From positions 538,419 through 602,418 of the forward strand of contig VZTJ01000242.1 in the NCBI GenBank assembly GCA_013397795.1: DNA of 64,000 bases, in the 5' to 3' direction. This DNA is from Orthonyx spaldingii. Its lineage: Eukaryota > Chordata > Aves > Passeriformes > Orthonychidae. How positions within the stretch are numbered: position 1 is the first letter of the stretch; every line of letters begins with the position of its first letter. Shown in pieces: positions 33,931 through 47,712 of this stretch. Both the position numbers and the translations under genes were made by a program. The notes under the pieces were generated by a model, which saw only the letters and a program-made list of their open reading frames with translations, was not told the DNA's origin and ran no database searches.

Positions 33931-36900
33931 CATTAGCCAAGCATATAATGTTCACAGTGTAACTGCTTAATCATAACTGTCCAGCTACATCTACTGAATG
34001 ACAAGAACAACAAAAAATGTGAGGTTTGGTTCAGATCTTGAGAGGCTCAAATCTTGAGCTATCACTTCCAGCCTTTCATAGGTCCTCTCCACCTTAGCCA
34101 CCTGTCTCCTCAAGTCATGCAATATTGCTGCCTCTCTGCAAGTTTCTTTGTACTTGATAAGGGGAATAACATGTTAAGGTGGACTGACAGTGACATATAG
34201 AGACATATAGGTCTGTAAATCCTATTTCTAGAGGAAATCAGTGAAGAATTCCTTACATCTGATTGCAGGCTGTTAACTTTATCTGCACTAGTAAACTGAA
34301 AAAGTTTCCTCGTCTGAGCTTTTTTTTTCCTTTTCCGAAACAGCTTCTGGCATATCCATCAAATAAAACAAAGCTTAAGTAGGACTTCTCCTTCACTTAG
34401 GCTATTCTCAGTGCATGTTTTCTCAAAATGTAGACGGAGAATGAGACTTGGGTCTCAGCAACACTGGAATTGGCTGAGCTTTTGGAAGATGTTCAAAGAT
34501 CAGCAGTGTTTCTGATAGTAGAAAAAGAACAAAAGTAGTGCTGGTTTGTGTCTATTTTAATTAATTTTGAAAGCTTTCAATAAGCACGAGAATTGCTATA
34601 ACCAAGAATCAAAAACTGTCAACAAGATAGATTTCTATACAGCCCTTAGCAATACACGTTTTCCTTTCCTTGAATGCCAGTATTAGTAGGACAGTTATCT
34701 GAGTATCCTCTTTTATTGAAGTAGGAGTCTTCCTTACACACTCCATTTTAAACTGCAGAAGACTACTGAGAGTTTAATTATCAACATAGGCAGAACCACA
34801 CAGTGTAATAGGTACAACAGCAGGTCAAGGTTTTTTTAGTTGTTTTTTTTCCCCTCCGTTTTGTTTTTGGAGGGTTTTTTAATTTTATTTTACTTGTTAC
34901 AGTGATTAAACTCAGTCCCAAAAACTCTGCAAGAAAGAATGAACTATGACAAATCACATCTCTTTTTTTCAAGCAAAATGGCACAAGGAAATAGATGAAG
35001 AGGCCACACCTCAGACACTGAAACCATCATTTTCCTATCATCTTACATGCTGGCTTCCTTAAACCTGTCACACTCCATCTTGTTGTTATTTGGGCTTCTT
35101 AGGCTGTTCCAAGAAGATGAATTTCAATTGCTAGGAAACTGTGAATTCCCACCCTCAGCATATTGGTGATTCCTTGTTCACACCCCTGAACTTCACATCA
35201 TCCAGCTTAGCTCCTCTCACTCCCAGCAGGTTTTTCATCCCCCTGTGCTGGTAACTTTGTAGAGAACACTATCACTGCACTTTGGCCCCTTTTGGCTCTG
35301 CTGCACCCACCAAGATTGTAGTTTGTCACACTGGGCCTAATTTCAATATTGCAATTGACTGGCAATGCTCACAGTATTCTGAAGGCCTCAGTAGGTCCTG
35401 AGTGACCCAGAGAGTATCTTTCCTCTCTGCTGGCAGTGGCCATGATGTATCTGAAGAGCTTCTCCCAGCTGTGCTCCACCAGTACTCTGATCATTTTGTA
35501 ACTGGCCTTCTGTCTTGTATTTTGTTTCTCCTACACAACCTCTGATGTATTTCCAGCTGATCACAAAGATTCTATGTGCTATTTCTCAAGACTACAATCT
35601 TATCAGTTTAGGTTACTGAAGCACATTTCTCTCATCTCCTTAAATAATCCAGTTCCAATTCTTGTGCCAAAAATCACTAGCAAAAATGCAAACAAGTTAC
35701 CGTCCACAGGACAGTACAGATCAGTTCTGTCTCTGAATGGGCTATTGCAGTCAGCACCTACCACCTTTGACTTCTCTCAAACAGCTATTCCTCAGAATCA
35801 CAAGGTGAGTACCAATAAATCTGTCTCCCTCATTTTGTTGTGTTAACATGACTTTACTGAATAGTCGGCGCTTTTTTCCCTTTACTGAATAGCTCTTTCT
35901 AAAGCTCATAATTTACCCTTACTAGATGAAGAACTTCATTCTTTCCACCTGAGAACAGGTTTCAAAGCCACTATGCCTCCTTCCCTGAATATTTCTGTCC
36001 ATTGTGCTACCCTGTTTGTTTATGTCTGGTTCTGTGTCTCCTTCCTGAGTACTGAATGCAACATGAAAAATTATTCTTTGGCGATTTCTCAAACCATAGC
36101 AGTAGCAATCTTAGTAGTTATTAACAGTTTAGAAGTCCCTTACTAGCTCAAAACTTTATCTGGAGAAAAATGTATCAAAGTCACCTTGGTTTTCTTATAA
36201 GTAGTTGAAGTGTGACTTAACAGTGGAAGCAATCATATAAAAAGACATTAAAAAAAAGGAAAGAAACATACAGTATAAGTATGGGAACCTGCACCTGCAA
36301 AGAAGGATGGCAGGTTGTGAGTAAGATGCTCCAGGAAATACCACCTAGCCAAGTACAGCAGGGCCTTGCTGTCAGCTTCTTGCTGCCTGCAATACTTGAA
36401 GAACATTCAAAGGTGAGAGAGAAGGTCCATTGTGGGAGGAAGGGGTTCCTGGAGAGCAGAGAATTGTGGAACATTGACATTCAAAAAGAATGAAGCCATT
36501 TTGTGGGGGAGACCTAAAAACAAGAAAAAAGAAATAGTTCCATCATCAAGCCATGGCTCCTAGGAAGCAGTCCCTTCCTTCTGTATGGAGGGAATGTGAA
36601 GCATTTCTTCAAAGACTACAGTGCATATGAACTTAAAAAAAAAAAAAAGCAGACAAGAAAAAAATCACATTAAATGGCCAAACAGTGCCATCTGGGGACT
36701 ACTCTCATAAAAATAGCATGAGCAAAAGGCAGTAAAGTTAATGCAGGACCTGCTTTTTCACTCAGAATGAGCAGAACTTTATTCTGTGGGAAGTTTTGGT
36801 TATTTGCACAGGGTCAGTCTTGGGATCAGGCATTGAGTGGCACAAAATGCTCTATTAAGAGTCAGGACTGCTCCAGGAAAGGAACACCAACACATTTCTA

Positions 36901-37174
36901 AATTCAAGAGCTGTAGTCAAACAACAGCTTTGTTATATGTTCTTGATACAAAGAATTTCTCAAGCTGAAGCTTGTAGGAAACAAAAGACTACATGAAAAT
37001 CAAGGAAAGGACAATATGATTTAGCACCAATGGAGAAATACTTTCAGAGCTTCTTGTTTTACTATGCTATGCAACAGAATTTTATTTCACAAAGCCTCCA
37101 GGGCACAGTGATCCCCCATTTAAAGCAAATATTTTCAAATGAGTGCCTGAGACTTTGCTTAAGGACTGCAGTGA
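33931..37174. other. Intergenic, nothing recognised
   Basis: Mixed AT-rich sequence with short homopolymers (A-run near 36637-36650) and a 12-base direct repeat 'tttactgaatag' at 35853 and 35881. No coding or RNA feature is supportable. Confidence 0.6.
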
Positions 37175-37275
37175 AATCACAGAATCATAGCATCAGAATA
37201 GTTTGGGTTGAAAGAGACATGAAAGATCATCTAGCTGCAACCCCCCTGCCATGGGAGCGAGCACTGCCACATAGC
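37175..37275 (-). repeat. CR1 LINE 3'-end fragment
   Basis: On the plus strand it reads 'agaatcatagcatcagaata', 'tttgggttgaaagagac', 'gatcatctagctgcaac', 'cccctgccatggg'. That is the reverse complement of the CR1 3' terminus. It is very short (about 100 bases) and diverged. Confidence 0.8.
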
Positions 37276-39470
37276 TGTTTGTACAAGCAGTGGGAATATG
37301 CTGCTTTCAAGGCTGGTGCAGATGATACAAATGGAAGCAGAGATCTCTTGTAAGGACAGCTGTGTCATTTCAGAAGTGGCATGAGGTAAAGGAGGGCGCA
37401 AGAGCAAAGCACCTGATACTGCCTTGAGGCAGGCAGATTCAGTCTGGGCTCCTGCAGGAATGCAAGCTTGATGGCTGCCTGGAAAATGCAGGCTTTTCAG
37501 CAGAATTTGAAAAGCCCAGAGATGGACCAAATGTGCTGATTTGGGTGTTGAGCAAACAAAAACAAGGAGCAGCTGCTTTTAATCCCAAGCTGCATGTACA
37601 AAAAGAAAAGTAGGAAAGTAGCAAAGGCAATACATTTTTGCATTGTTTTCAGAGCCTCAGATTTCTTTGAAGGATTATGAGTCATATGTTAAGACCTTCA
37701 GTTTAAGCTGGATCAAATAGAAAAGAGGAATCAGAGAATGTGGTCTTCAGCAAGAAGCTATGGAAGTAATGTAAACTTGTTTTATTTTTACCCTCAAACT
37801 GCCTACAAGCCAGCCTAGTTCTTGTAAAACCAAAGTAAGAAAACTGGGTTGCATCAGAAGTCTGTGCAATGTTTGGCTACCCATCTGTGGTATTTTAACA
37901 TTTTCAAGATTTCAAAATGTTCAGTACACAAGTATTCCCTTCTGTTATATTTATAGGATTTAAATCACATGCTATTTATTCTATTTATTATTTATAATGC
38001 ATTCATTTCAATTCACCTGCTGCAATGCACAGTTCATTTTTAATACATAATTTCTAATTTCAGTTTCTGTGCAAATTCTGCCTTCTCTTGAGCTAACCTC
38101 TGGAACTGAGTTCTTATCCAGAGACCAGGGCCTGGGAAATCTGCTAAAACAACAGCACATGCTCTGCATCCTCATGAAACTGCCTGACATTTAGGGTCAC
38201 CACCACATTGATGTTAAGCCTGCTGAGAATGGAGTGAGGACAGGAGGCACTAACCTCTCTCCCTCTTACCTCTGCAAGGAAAGCAGAACAAGTCATCCAA
38301 CCGCTACAGCAGAGTGACCCCCACTTTTCCACCCTCCTACTCAATTTGAACAAACAAGTGATGTTTTGATCATGTCTTTGTTGTGGCATGAAGGTACCAT
38401 GAACCTTACTGGGGACAGATTTTTGTCAGAACAGGCACTGGACAACCTGCTCTGGAGGAAGCTCATAATCAGATGAACAGAAATCAAGGCATTATTATTA
38501 TAATGCCTTTATAATTATAATTAATTCCCTCCAGCTTGCAGCAGTTTCCAGGCAGGGTAGGCAGTTCCATGGCACATGTCATACCAGCACGCAGTAACTC
38601 CCCTCAGCCTCAGCCAGAGGTCCCATAGGTCTTTGGGGAAGCTTCTCTCAGCATCCTAAGGCACAGCTGTGGGTATGTTCACAGGGGCTCTTAAGCCCAT
38701 GCTGGAGCTCTCTTGCAGTCTCCACTGCTCCTCCTTCTTGCACCACCTCTCTGGGCAGTTTGACACCCCTCCCCTCCAGCACATTGATGCTACATGCTCT
38801 GTTTTCACAAAAGATTGTTGCTTAAAAAGTGTGTTACCACAGACAGAATAGATGCTGTACACCAGCTGGCAAAAGATGCTTTTTGCTGGTAGAGCTTCTT
38901 TGCTTGCTGGAGTTGTGAAGTCCATACAGTGCAGGTATACCAGCGGAACTAGACTAACAAGAAAGTTTTAGGTTGTCCCTAATATACGGTGTCCAAAAAA
39001 ATCACCCTCTGTTTTATTCAGTTCTTCAGATACAAAAGAAATACATATTCAGCTCCTTCAGGAATTAAACTATTGACCTTTCTGAATGCCAGAAAGCCGA
39101 GAAGTAGGGCAGAGAGAATGATTATCATATTGTTGAAACAGAACTCCCAAATCTACTGTTAGACCTGACAGTACCTGGGAAAAAGGAGGAAAACAGGATG
39201 CTGTTATTAAAGCAGGATCTGTTGGGGGTTGGTTGCACAGACAATCCAGGGTGGCAGGGGTTTCTCTGATGTTTTGGAGGGCATTTGACTTGTTTCAAGT
39301 GACATACAGAAATGAGTCACATCCTTACCATAGTTGTTTGCAAAATGCAGGAAGCAACATTGACTCAAATCACAGGGAAGTTCTCCTCAGGGGAACCCTC
39401 AGAAAACTGTTTCTGGTAGAGGTGCTCAGGCATATTTTCTCCCCGACAGTGGAAGTCCCTGTAGCAGTGG
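37276..39470. other. Intergenic, small AT palindrome only
   Basis: No gene-like sequence. A perfect 9-base inverted repeat (arms 38486-38494 and 38501-38509, loop 'ttatta') is followed by 'ataattataattaatt'. Confidence 0.6.
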
Positions 39471-39800
39471 GGCAGACCACCACAAATTCATCCCAGGGGG
39501 CTGACCATTCATAGCGCTGCTTTGTACCTGTCCCTCCCCTGTTTACCCAGGACTGGCCAGATGTCACTGGTCAATCATTTGCCCATTGGCTCGTCTCGCG
39601 CCTTGCCCTCCCCTGACAGAAGGCATAAGAAGTTGAGGCAAGGGACCATTGGGGCCATTTTGCCAGGTTACCATCTCACAGTTGTTCTTTGCACCTTCGT
39701 TTTCCCTCTATGAGGGAAATAAACAGCGCTGATAAAAGGCAAATGGTCCGTCTGTTTTTACCTGCAAACAGCTGCTACCGCCCGCCCAGGACTGGCACTC
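39471..39800 (+). mobile_element. Solo LTR-like sequence, plus orientation
   Basis: It shows the order expected of a retroviral LTR: a CCAAT-like 'cccattggctcg', a TATA-like 'cataaga' at 39624-39630, and AATAAA at 39718-39723, followed by a short pyrimidine-rich U5. It is GC-richer than its surroundings. Ends are not fixed, and the U3 may begin as far left as about 39225. No internal viral genes are seen. Confidence 0.45.
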
Positions 39801-42800
39801 CCAGGCTAAAGGAGTTACCGAGGGCGGGCATGGTGGTCCCAGAGAAGTCCAGCACTGAAACGGAAAAGCTACAAGTCCCCATGATGGTGGGACAGTGGCA
39901 GGGGGGCAGATGTGCTGCTGCCAGAGGACTTTGTCTCAGGGAGATGCCTCAGCTCCAGGCCAGACAGTACAGAGCCCCTCACTTTCTGTGGCCCCTGCAA
40001 TGCCCCTCGAAAGGGCTCCTGCAGACCCACTCATAATTCATAGCAGGTACACAGGCACCCCATGACAGCACACAGTCAGATCACAGCCCACTGTGCAGGA
40101 GGGGGTGCAGTGGGCACGACTTGAGGACACTGCTTCTGCTAACTGCTTGGCAGCCTTTGATCATCCATTTAAAGCAAATTTCCTTCCTAGGGCCTTTGGA
40201 GACAAGAGGGCTTAGTCCATGCCTGGCTTTCAGGTGGTACAAGAACATGCCTTTTAATTGCATGGGTGCCTTCACCGAAGGGTATTCACCAACACTTTGG
40301 GAGCAGCAAACAGCCCCAGCTGCAGCATTCTGCAGAACCCAGGACAGACTAGAGTGCAGCCGCATGTGGAGATGAGGACCCATGACATTTTCATTTTTAT
40401 AGTATCCCCCATACTGTAAGTGTCCTCCAGGACTGAACCAGAGCCATTATTGGAAGCCATCTCGACTGCAGTGACTAGGCGGGCCTTTTCTTTCACAGAC
40501 CAAGAGCTAGTCATTTATTTATCAGTGGCTTGTGTTTGTTCAACACTATATTGCTGGTAACCAGATAACATTAAGAAAAGTGACTTGACGTTGTCTTTTA
40601 GTTTGGTTAGGTTTTTTTAAAGGGTTTTTTGCCTTTATTGACACCTTTCCCATGTGAGAAGGCCTAAACTGGCAGTGATAGCAACAAAGATCATCTATTT
40701 TCACTGGAACATTCTACCATTGTAAAATTCACGATGAACTAAAATTATTTTAGAAATTAAGAACTGCTAAAGAATTTTTGGTTTTGCATTAAAAAAACCA
40801 AAACCAAAACCTGTGTTTACACCCAGTGAGGCAACCCGATTCCTTCACCAGCAGCGGTGGCATGTACATGTATTTGGAAAAAACTAGAGTGCCCAAATAC
40901 ACTCTTGCCTGTTTCTGTGCTTCCATGAACCAGAGTGCAGTGTTTTCAGCATAGGAAAAGCTGCTTCCCAGGATTTCTGTGAACATGATTCCCTGTCCAA
41001 ACTGCAGTCCTGCTAATTTGACAGCAGGCAGGTGTTCACAATAGGGAGCTGCTGTGTCACACTCAAAGGGGCAGAGCTAAGGCTAAATAAATATTCAGAC
41101 TCCCCTGTGCCTGGTTTAACAACTGACTCTTGCTTTGAAAGGAGGTCTCTGAAATACCAGATCCCCTAGAGGAGTCCCTCCAGGTAACAGCTGCTGAATG
41201 CCAGGGTTCAAAATGCCTGAACCTCTTGTGTCCAGATTCATTGTCAAGCAGCTTCTCTGTTTTTGAAAGTTGCTTTGATTAGGATTCAGTGTCTCTTGCA
41301 GTATCTCATATGCTAAGTGCTCAAACACCAACATAAACCAGAGATCTGAGAACAGCTTTTGCACCCCTGGGAGAGTTTCTGTGAATCTGCGGAGGAACCA
41401 CTGTGTCTCACAGCACCACAGTTTGTCTTTATCTCATCTTCTCACTGGTCTCTGTTTCCAAGGGAAAAAAAAAACAAAACCAAGGAAAGCTTGTGATACA
41501 GTTGTCCAGATCATCAGTAATTTGCATTTGGGTGGCCAAAGCTGAGGGAATGATGATATCCCAGGGTGCTCGCAAAAAGCACTCTGCATTTGGAAGTTGT
41601 GGTTCATGCACTTCTGTGCGTTGTAACAGAGCTGCTTAAGGCAGGATTGGTAGCTACCCAGGAGGTCAGTTTCCTAAATGAGTATCCATCATTTCTGAGG
41701 TCCAGTGGTAGCAACAGCTGCAGGTAACCATCTACTAAGGCATATTTCAAGGCAGGTTTATGTCTCTGTGCAGCTATAGTGCCTGAGGATGCCCAGGGAA
41801 CCTTTGCACTTCCCTCTCTCCTTTCTCACTTCCTCCCTCCCTCTCTTCCAGCTGTGTTTGCTGATCTGCTCTGTGCTGCAGCTGCCCAGGGAGAGCACGG
41901 AGAGGATACTGCTTCCTACACCAAGATCAGGCCAGGAACTCGTGTAATTTTTGTTTCTGCACAACTTACTCCTACCCAGAAACCTACTGAAAAGGGGGGG
42001 GGGGGAAGGAAACCAAATCCCCTTTATTCCCATCAGCAGAAAGGAGATTTTGTAACCTGCTATGTAACAGGTGTGAGGGAATGGTGAGGAGTTACTACCT
42101 GCATAAGATTATTTTTTTAATGGCTGTGTTCTTGTAGCATTCCTTGAAACAGCTGAACACTCGTATGAGCTCTGCCCACTGGGGCTCTCAGTAGTTAATC
42201 CACAATACAGGGATCCACAGGACAGCTAAAGATTTGAGTAACAACTTTAAGCTTTTCTTACATGAAAAATAGAAACTATAAGACAATTCACCTCAGGGAC
42301 TATTATGCTACCAGTGCAGCTCTAGGCAATTTGAGGCCTGCAAACAGGCCTCCATAGCAAGAATCAGAACACCAGTTGTGCTCAGTGGAGGCTCAGAAGA
42401 AAGCTGCCAAGCTGAGGAAGAGCAGGCCTCCACAGAAATGTTTGTTGGTACTGCTGTCCAGCTCTCCACTGCCCTCCTTTAGGCAATTCCTTCCCACGAA
42501 GAACCTGGTTGTGTTTGGTGGATGCAGCAGCTTCTTGTGCCTCAAGTGCTGTCTCAGACACTGTGTTTGTGCAGATCCTCGGCCATTCTGCAACAGCATT
42601 TGAGATGAGAGACATGCTGGCCTAAGTTAGTCCCAGGAAGTTGTCTCCTGTGTGGCTATAAAGCAAATCCAGATCCCTGGGACAAACACTTTCATCAAAC
42701 AAGAAGGAGAAGGAAGCATTGGATCTCAGTGGAGGTTTTTGATCTGCCAGCTTAAGGAAAAGCTTTGTAGCAGGAACTAGTTCCTAGCAGTGAAGGAGCT

Positions 42801-43970
42801 GGGTCATGTGCACCTGAGAGAGAAACATTGCTCTGCAATGTTAATTAGCGTAATACTAAGAAATTATACCCTGCCTTCTTTTCCAGCTGAGCTGGACTGA
42901 GATACAGCTCATGGAAGAGGGGTACACAGGTCCCAGTGAACCTCTCCGAAGTGACAGAGGCCCTACCCCGTGTCATCCAAGGCCCATCAGCTCCTTCTTG
43001 GTGTGTGGAGGGGCTCTAAGGGCCGCAGCTCCAATGCAGAGGCTCACAGTGGAACACTTTGAAGATTAGGCCAGGTGAGATAGGCCCTGTTTCCTCACTC
43101 TGAGAGCATTTAGAAGAAGACAATTGACTCCCAGACTTTTAAGGTTTCCTTCAGAAGACTTTCATAGTGATGAACTTGGTGGCCTCACTTTCCCAGCCAC
43201 ATTCCTGTTGTGTCCTTTTTGTATGTTCTGTTTATCTGAGAGTGGATTGAGCTGCAAAAGGTAATGACAAGGACAGCAAAGCAGAGGATCGAGTAACAGG
43301 ATATTGAGGTATACAGGCAGGGCTGTTCAAGGACAGCTTCCGCACAGCTGGGCACCTGAGCACCACAGGAGCAGAAAAACAAACCAAACCTTCTGTCTTG
43401 TACCACATGTGACTGACTGTAGCCGAGAGGATGAGGTGGAGTGCAGGCAGCAAGTGAGCACTCAGGACAGACAGATCAAGCATTCCCAGACCTAGTCCAA
43501 ACCTGACGGCCTCAATATCTTCCTAACACCAACTACCTTCCTAGTGTTATAGTCTTAAATTTCCATTTTCTTCTGTGGACACGTCTGCATGAGTGCACAT
43601 GTGCTTTACACCTCCTCACACACGCATAATCCATTGGTAGCTTCAAATGCATCTGCAGGGAAGAAGGGAGCCCTTTACAGTGTGAGACACTCTTAAGAGA
43701 TCTCTGGTTAGGGTGATCACGTCAAATGTCGCAATCATATAAACCCGTTTCTCTCAGGTGTAACTTCAAATTGAAACTCTAAAAGCAGGTTAGAAGCAAA
43801 ACAGTCATTGTTATCAAACTCATCAGGAAAGCTGAAGCAGAGAGAGGAGAGATTTGCTTGCATTAACCAGGAACAGAAAGAGCAGATGACCAAAAGGAAA
43901 CCTGGAGTCAAAACCAGTCGATGAGAGAGGAGAGTGATTATAAAGTCTTTCTTGGATCAAAATGCAAACT
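39801..43970. other. Intergenic, nothing recognised (G12 run at 41994-42005)
   Basis: Moderately GC-rich sequence with many short open frames on both strands, none resembling a known protein or having convincing splice context. A run of twelve G lies at 41994-42005. Confidence 0.55.
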
Positions 43971-43979
43971 GGAGTGTTA

Positions 43980-44340
43980 GTGGCAGCAAGTACCTCTTTA
44001 AGTCAGACATGAAATGTTCTTATTTTCATACACAATTAGCCTCACTAGAGCAGTAAGAGCTGCCTCAAGTCTCCTTAATGTAATCAGTGCTTGTGGAAAA
44101 TTTCCTCTTGCATCTTTGTTACAGTTTCTCCCACAACATATCTCTCTGAATAGGTGATCATTTCAGTCAGAGTGTGAGGAAACATCTGGGCCCATCTGGC
44201 TCAATTAAAGTGCCTTGTTCCAAAAGCATAACCCGTCATTTTCTGCTCATCTTGTTGTATTTTCACTTTTGTCTGAAATTAGGACATGCTTGGAAACGCT
44301 AATTAGTTTATGAATCATCTAATATCAGACGTGATACATC
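43980..44340. other. AT-rich block with homeodomain-type sites (candidate non-coding element)
   Basis: The block lacks low-complexity sequence and contains several TAAT/ATTA cores, for example 'acacaattagcc', 'gctcaattaaag' and 'cgctaattagtttatgaatc'. This composition is common in conserved developmental enhancers. There is no direct proof of conservation here. It is followed by a (GTT)n microsatellite. Confidence 0.2.
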
Positions 44341-44343
44341 TTT

Positions 44344-44369
44344 TTGTTGTTGTTGTTGTTGTTGTTGTT
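44344..44369 (+). repeat. (TTG)n microsatellite
   Basis: About eight uninterrupted TTG units after a short T run. Likely polymorphic. Confidence 0.95.
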
Positions 44370-44444
44370 ATGCAGAGCCCTTACTTTCAGTCCCTTTGTC
44401 CACCGATACCGACGTAACGCTGTCTGGCTTATCTCATTTCACAG

Positions 44445-44615
44445 GCACTAAATGAAGCCTTTCTAGCAGTGAAACTGGCCATGCGTGTGGCAACGTGCTC
44501 TGCATTCCCAAGGCGTCTGCTCGCCGGCATATTGAGCCTGTGCCCTCCGGAGGAGGCCGATCTGGTCGTGCTGAGCGATGACAGGAGGCTGATGCTGCCA
44601 GCTGGCTCCTGCTGA
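44445..44615 (+). other. Orphan exon-like open frame (57 codons with stop)
   Basis: A pyrimidine-rich stretch ends in 'catttcacag' at 44444, a good acceptor. It is followed by an open frame of 56 codons to a TGA at 44613-44615 that is richer in CpG than its neighbours. The peptide contains 'PPEEADLVVLSDDRR' and matches no family I recognise. No donor-bearing upstream exon was found. It may be the last exon of an unknown transcript, or chance. Confidence 0.15.
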
Positions 44616-47600
44616 CAGGGGACATCGACCCGGGGCTCGGCATCGTTTGCAACCCAACAAGCCTTTCACTCAGGCATGCACCAGGACTCCAAACTGCACA
44701 CATAAAACCTGTTCTGGGGCAAAAGCACACCCAGTGCTCACTGCTAGGCACAAACCCTGCGGCCTCAAGCCCAGCGTCAGGGCAGCTCCTCGGCAGAGGG
44801 TGGGAAGCTTTAAAATGTGTCGTGCCCCGCAGCTCAGCATGGCTGTCACATGCAGGGCAGCAGGAGGGAAGCCTGTGGGAAAGGCCTGTGCCTCTGTGGT
44901 ACCAAGGAAAACCAGGCTGAGCTGCAGGGCTGTGGTTGTTACTGTTGCATTACACAGAGGTGTCTGTTGCAGAAGGGCATGGAGAAGACTTAGAAAGTAC
45001 TGCTTTGGACCATAAGGAGAACATGGGTGTCCCTTGCTTTTTAGCTGCTTAGGACAAGGAGCAGGGGCAAGCTTCTTCAAGATATTTGGGGCAGGATTTA
45101 CAGGGCATGCAGCAATAGGCAGGTTCCTCTGGTCTCCTGCCCAAGCATGAGGTATGTCAGGGAAAACAGCAGGAGCAGGAGAGCATAGAGGGCTGGTTGA
45201 CGGCACCCAATTCCTTCTATTCAGTTCACTGTGCCATGGCTCAAAAGGGTACATTACTGTGACACCAGTCCCTGGAGAAGGGCAGATTGCTTCTCTGATG
45301 CTGAACTATTTAGACCTGCATTTGCATGGTCAGCTGTTCCTGTGCTTCAGGCTCACAACATCACAGACACCATATCAAGCTTTCCAGAAACCCCAGGATA
45401 AGACAGCCCTGAAGCCAAAAGAATGAACATACAAAGACTCTCTTCCAGGGGCCCAGACCACACAAGGCAGGTGGATCTAGTTCAGGGTCCCTGGGGAAGC
45501 AGCGTGCAGATTACCAGCTATCGTGTGCCTTGCTCTGAAGCCAGAGGTCCATGACCAAGGCAGGTTCTCAGAAACCCACAGCCGCCCTGCTTCCTGCAGC
45601 AGCCTTTGTTAGCCATAGATCAAGCTCCTGCAGACAGTCCCCCTGCAGCAATGCAGAGCCAGCTCTCTTGTCAGCTCCTGCAGCAGGAGCAGAACCAGTG
45701 CTGCCTAGTGAGGTATTTCTGCCAGACACCAGCCCCAGGTCTGTGTAGCTGCATGCTGCTCATGCAGAGCCTCAGGGTTCAATTGGCCAGCAGTGACTCC
45801 CACTGCACAGGATGCTCCTAGTCCTGGTGACATTGCAAACTATGATATTACAAGTGCAGAGGCAGGAAATGGTTTGTGCCATCTCATCCTCCATGTCCCC
45901 AGGGCTGAAACATCCATATTAAAAGCAAGAAAGATTCTAAGTACATGTGTTATTTGCTAGAGATCAATTACAGATCAGTGTAAACAGCTGATCTCCCACT
46001 GAATGCACTTCTTTATTATACAATTTATTAGAGGATTATTCAGACAGCTCAGCTGGACCTTACTAGCACATCAATATTTATTCTGCCCTTTAGCAAGAAG
46101 CAGAAATACAAAGCATAATTTTCTTCCTAAACTCTCCTGCTGGATAGGCTGCACCTTGCTAATGCAACAGAAATCCTCTCTGTCCTCCATGAAGGCTTGC
46201 GGCCTCGTGTAGACCCACTCCTGGGCCTGGCTTGGGAGCACAGCCCAAGTGGCATAGGAAACACAATGTCCACATGTCACCAAAGAAACACATCTGCCCA
46301 AACCAGGGACCCCACGCCACTGGTCACTGCTGTGGAAACCTGAGTTGTAGCTGAAAAGATAAGTAGAGGTATGGCTGCAGTAGTACTTAATGCCAGGGGA
46401 ACCACTTTAGAATTCAAAAAATTGAGAAAAATAGATAAATCATCACTATTTCAGATGACTGTGACACTAGAGTTGCAGAGATCGATAAGCAGGTAATTCT
46501 GCAAAAGGCACATATCTGAAAACAAGGCTCTGCCTCAGCACACGTTTGCCTAGAGTTCCAGGCTGCTTTCTTGTTCATGCTCACTGCTCCAAAAATAAAT
46601 TGCTTCAGCATCAATAACTGGATGTGTAAAACAAGGGCAAACATTACTTCAGATACAGTCAAACATCAGAAAATACAAAATACATAGGCCTGTAGGGCCC
46701 GTACTAAAGGCACTAAAATCTAAAAACCTTAGATTTTTTGGAAGCTGCCTAAGTTACCAGAAGTATTGACCTCACATCACAAAGTTCATAGTACTGTAGG
46801 TTGTTTTAAGGACTTAATTCCATGTAGCTCTTGGAAATTCCTTTCAGAGGAAAGTGCATGTTTCCTCTCCACAAACATATCACTGAAAACAGAATTTCTG
46901 ACATTTCGTATCTTTCATATCAAAGAGACCTTGGATTTGCCCTTTCTCACCTAGATATTTTAACCTTGTAGCTCAGCTATACTAACAACAGATCTTGAGC
47001 TTCATAACATTGCTTTACCAGACCTCAGGTTGTCAGGCCTTAAATCTATCTTTGCTTGATTTTGCCCATCTCTGCAAAATCTGTTAAGATGCATCACCTG
47101 CAATTTTCCTTAGACACTTATTGGCTTAGCTGCAACAGCAAAATTGCCTGATGGCCAGTACCTGCTCTTGTCCTGTGGCTTTGAGGTCTGGGGTTTTTTT
47201 TGGAGCTATTGCCTCAAATGTCTTTTAGTGTAAGCTTTGTTTACTTTGTGCAATTGTAGTGTTCTTCTTTCTTAAGAAATTGTATCTTATACAAAGAAAG
47301 AGCAAGCCTGAATAATCATGGTATAATTAACCCTGTGGACCCAGGATGCAAGAAAGTATAACCTACCACTATGTGCGAGATTGGTACATACAAAGATCTC
47401 TCTAAACATACCCAAGAACAAGAAAAATAGTAACCATTACCCACAAAGCATTTTCCTGAAAAATGCCATGAAATGCCAACGAGCAATGTACAGGAAGGGA
47501 TAAGGCAAGATATTGAAGAAACCAGTGCTATAAGCAAAGCATTGCACCTTTTAAAACAAACTTTTTGCTCTTTTCTTATGTTGGAGAAGCCAGCTCAGGA

Positions 47601-47712
47601 GCTATGCTGTGCCCAAGGCAGAACATGTCCAGGTTCTTGGGCTCCAAGAAAACTCCTTCCCCTTATCTGGTCACTACATGCCCTCTCCAAAAGCCCTCTC
47701 CCTCCCTTTTAT
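44616..47712. other. Intergenic, GC-richer, no supported gene
   Basis: Several long open frames occur on both strands because stop codons are rarer here, but overlapping frames on opposite strands argue against coding. Repeated 'ctcctgcag' and 'cctgcagca' motifs cluster at 45590-45700, including a short stem-loop near 45674-45690. Confidence 0.55.

Noticed and set aside
40081..40514. Opposite-strand frames of 80-100 codons
   Set aside because: Mutually overlapping, with no recognisable motif, start context or splice structure.
44434..45254. Overlapping frames of 100-190 codons on both strands
   Set aside because: GC-rich DNA with few stop codons gives open frames on both strands at once. 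No homology, domain or splice support. Only the short exon-like piece at 44445-44615 was kept, at low confidence.
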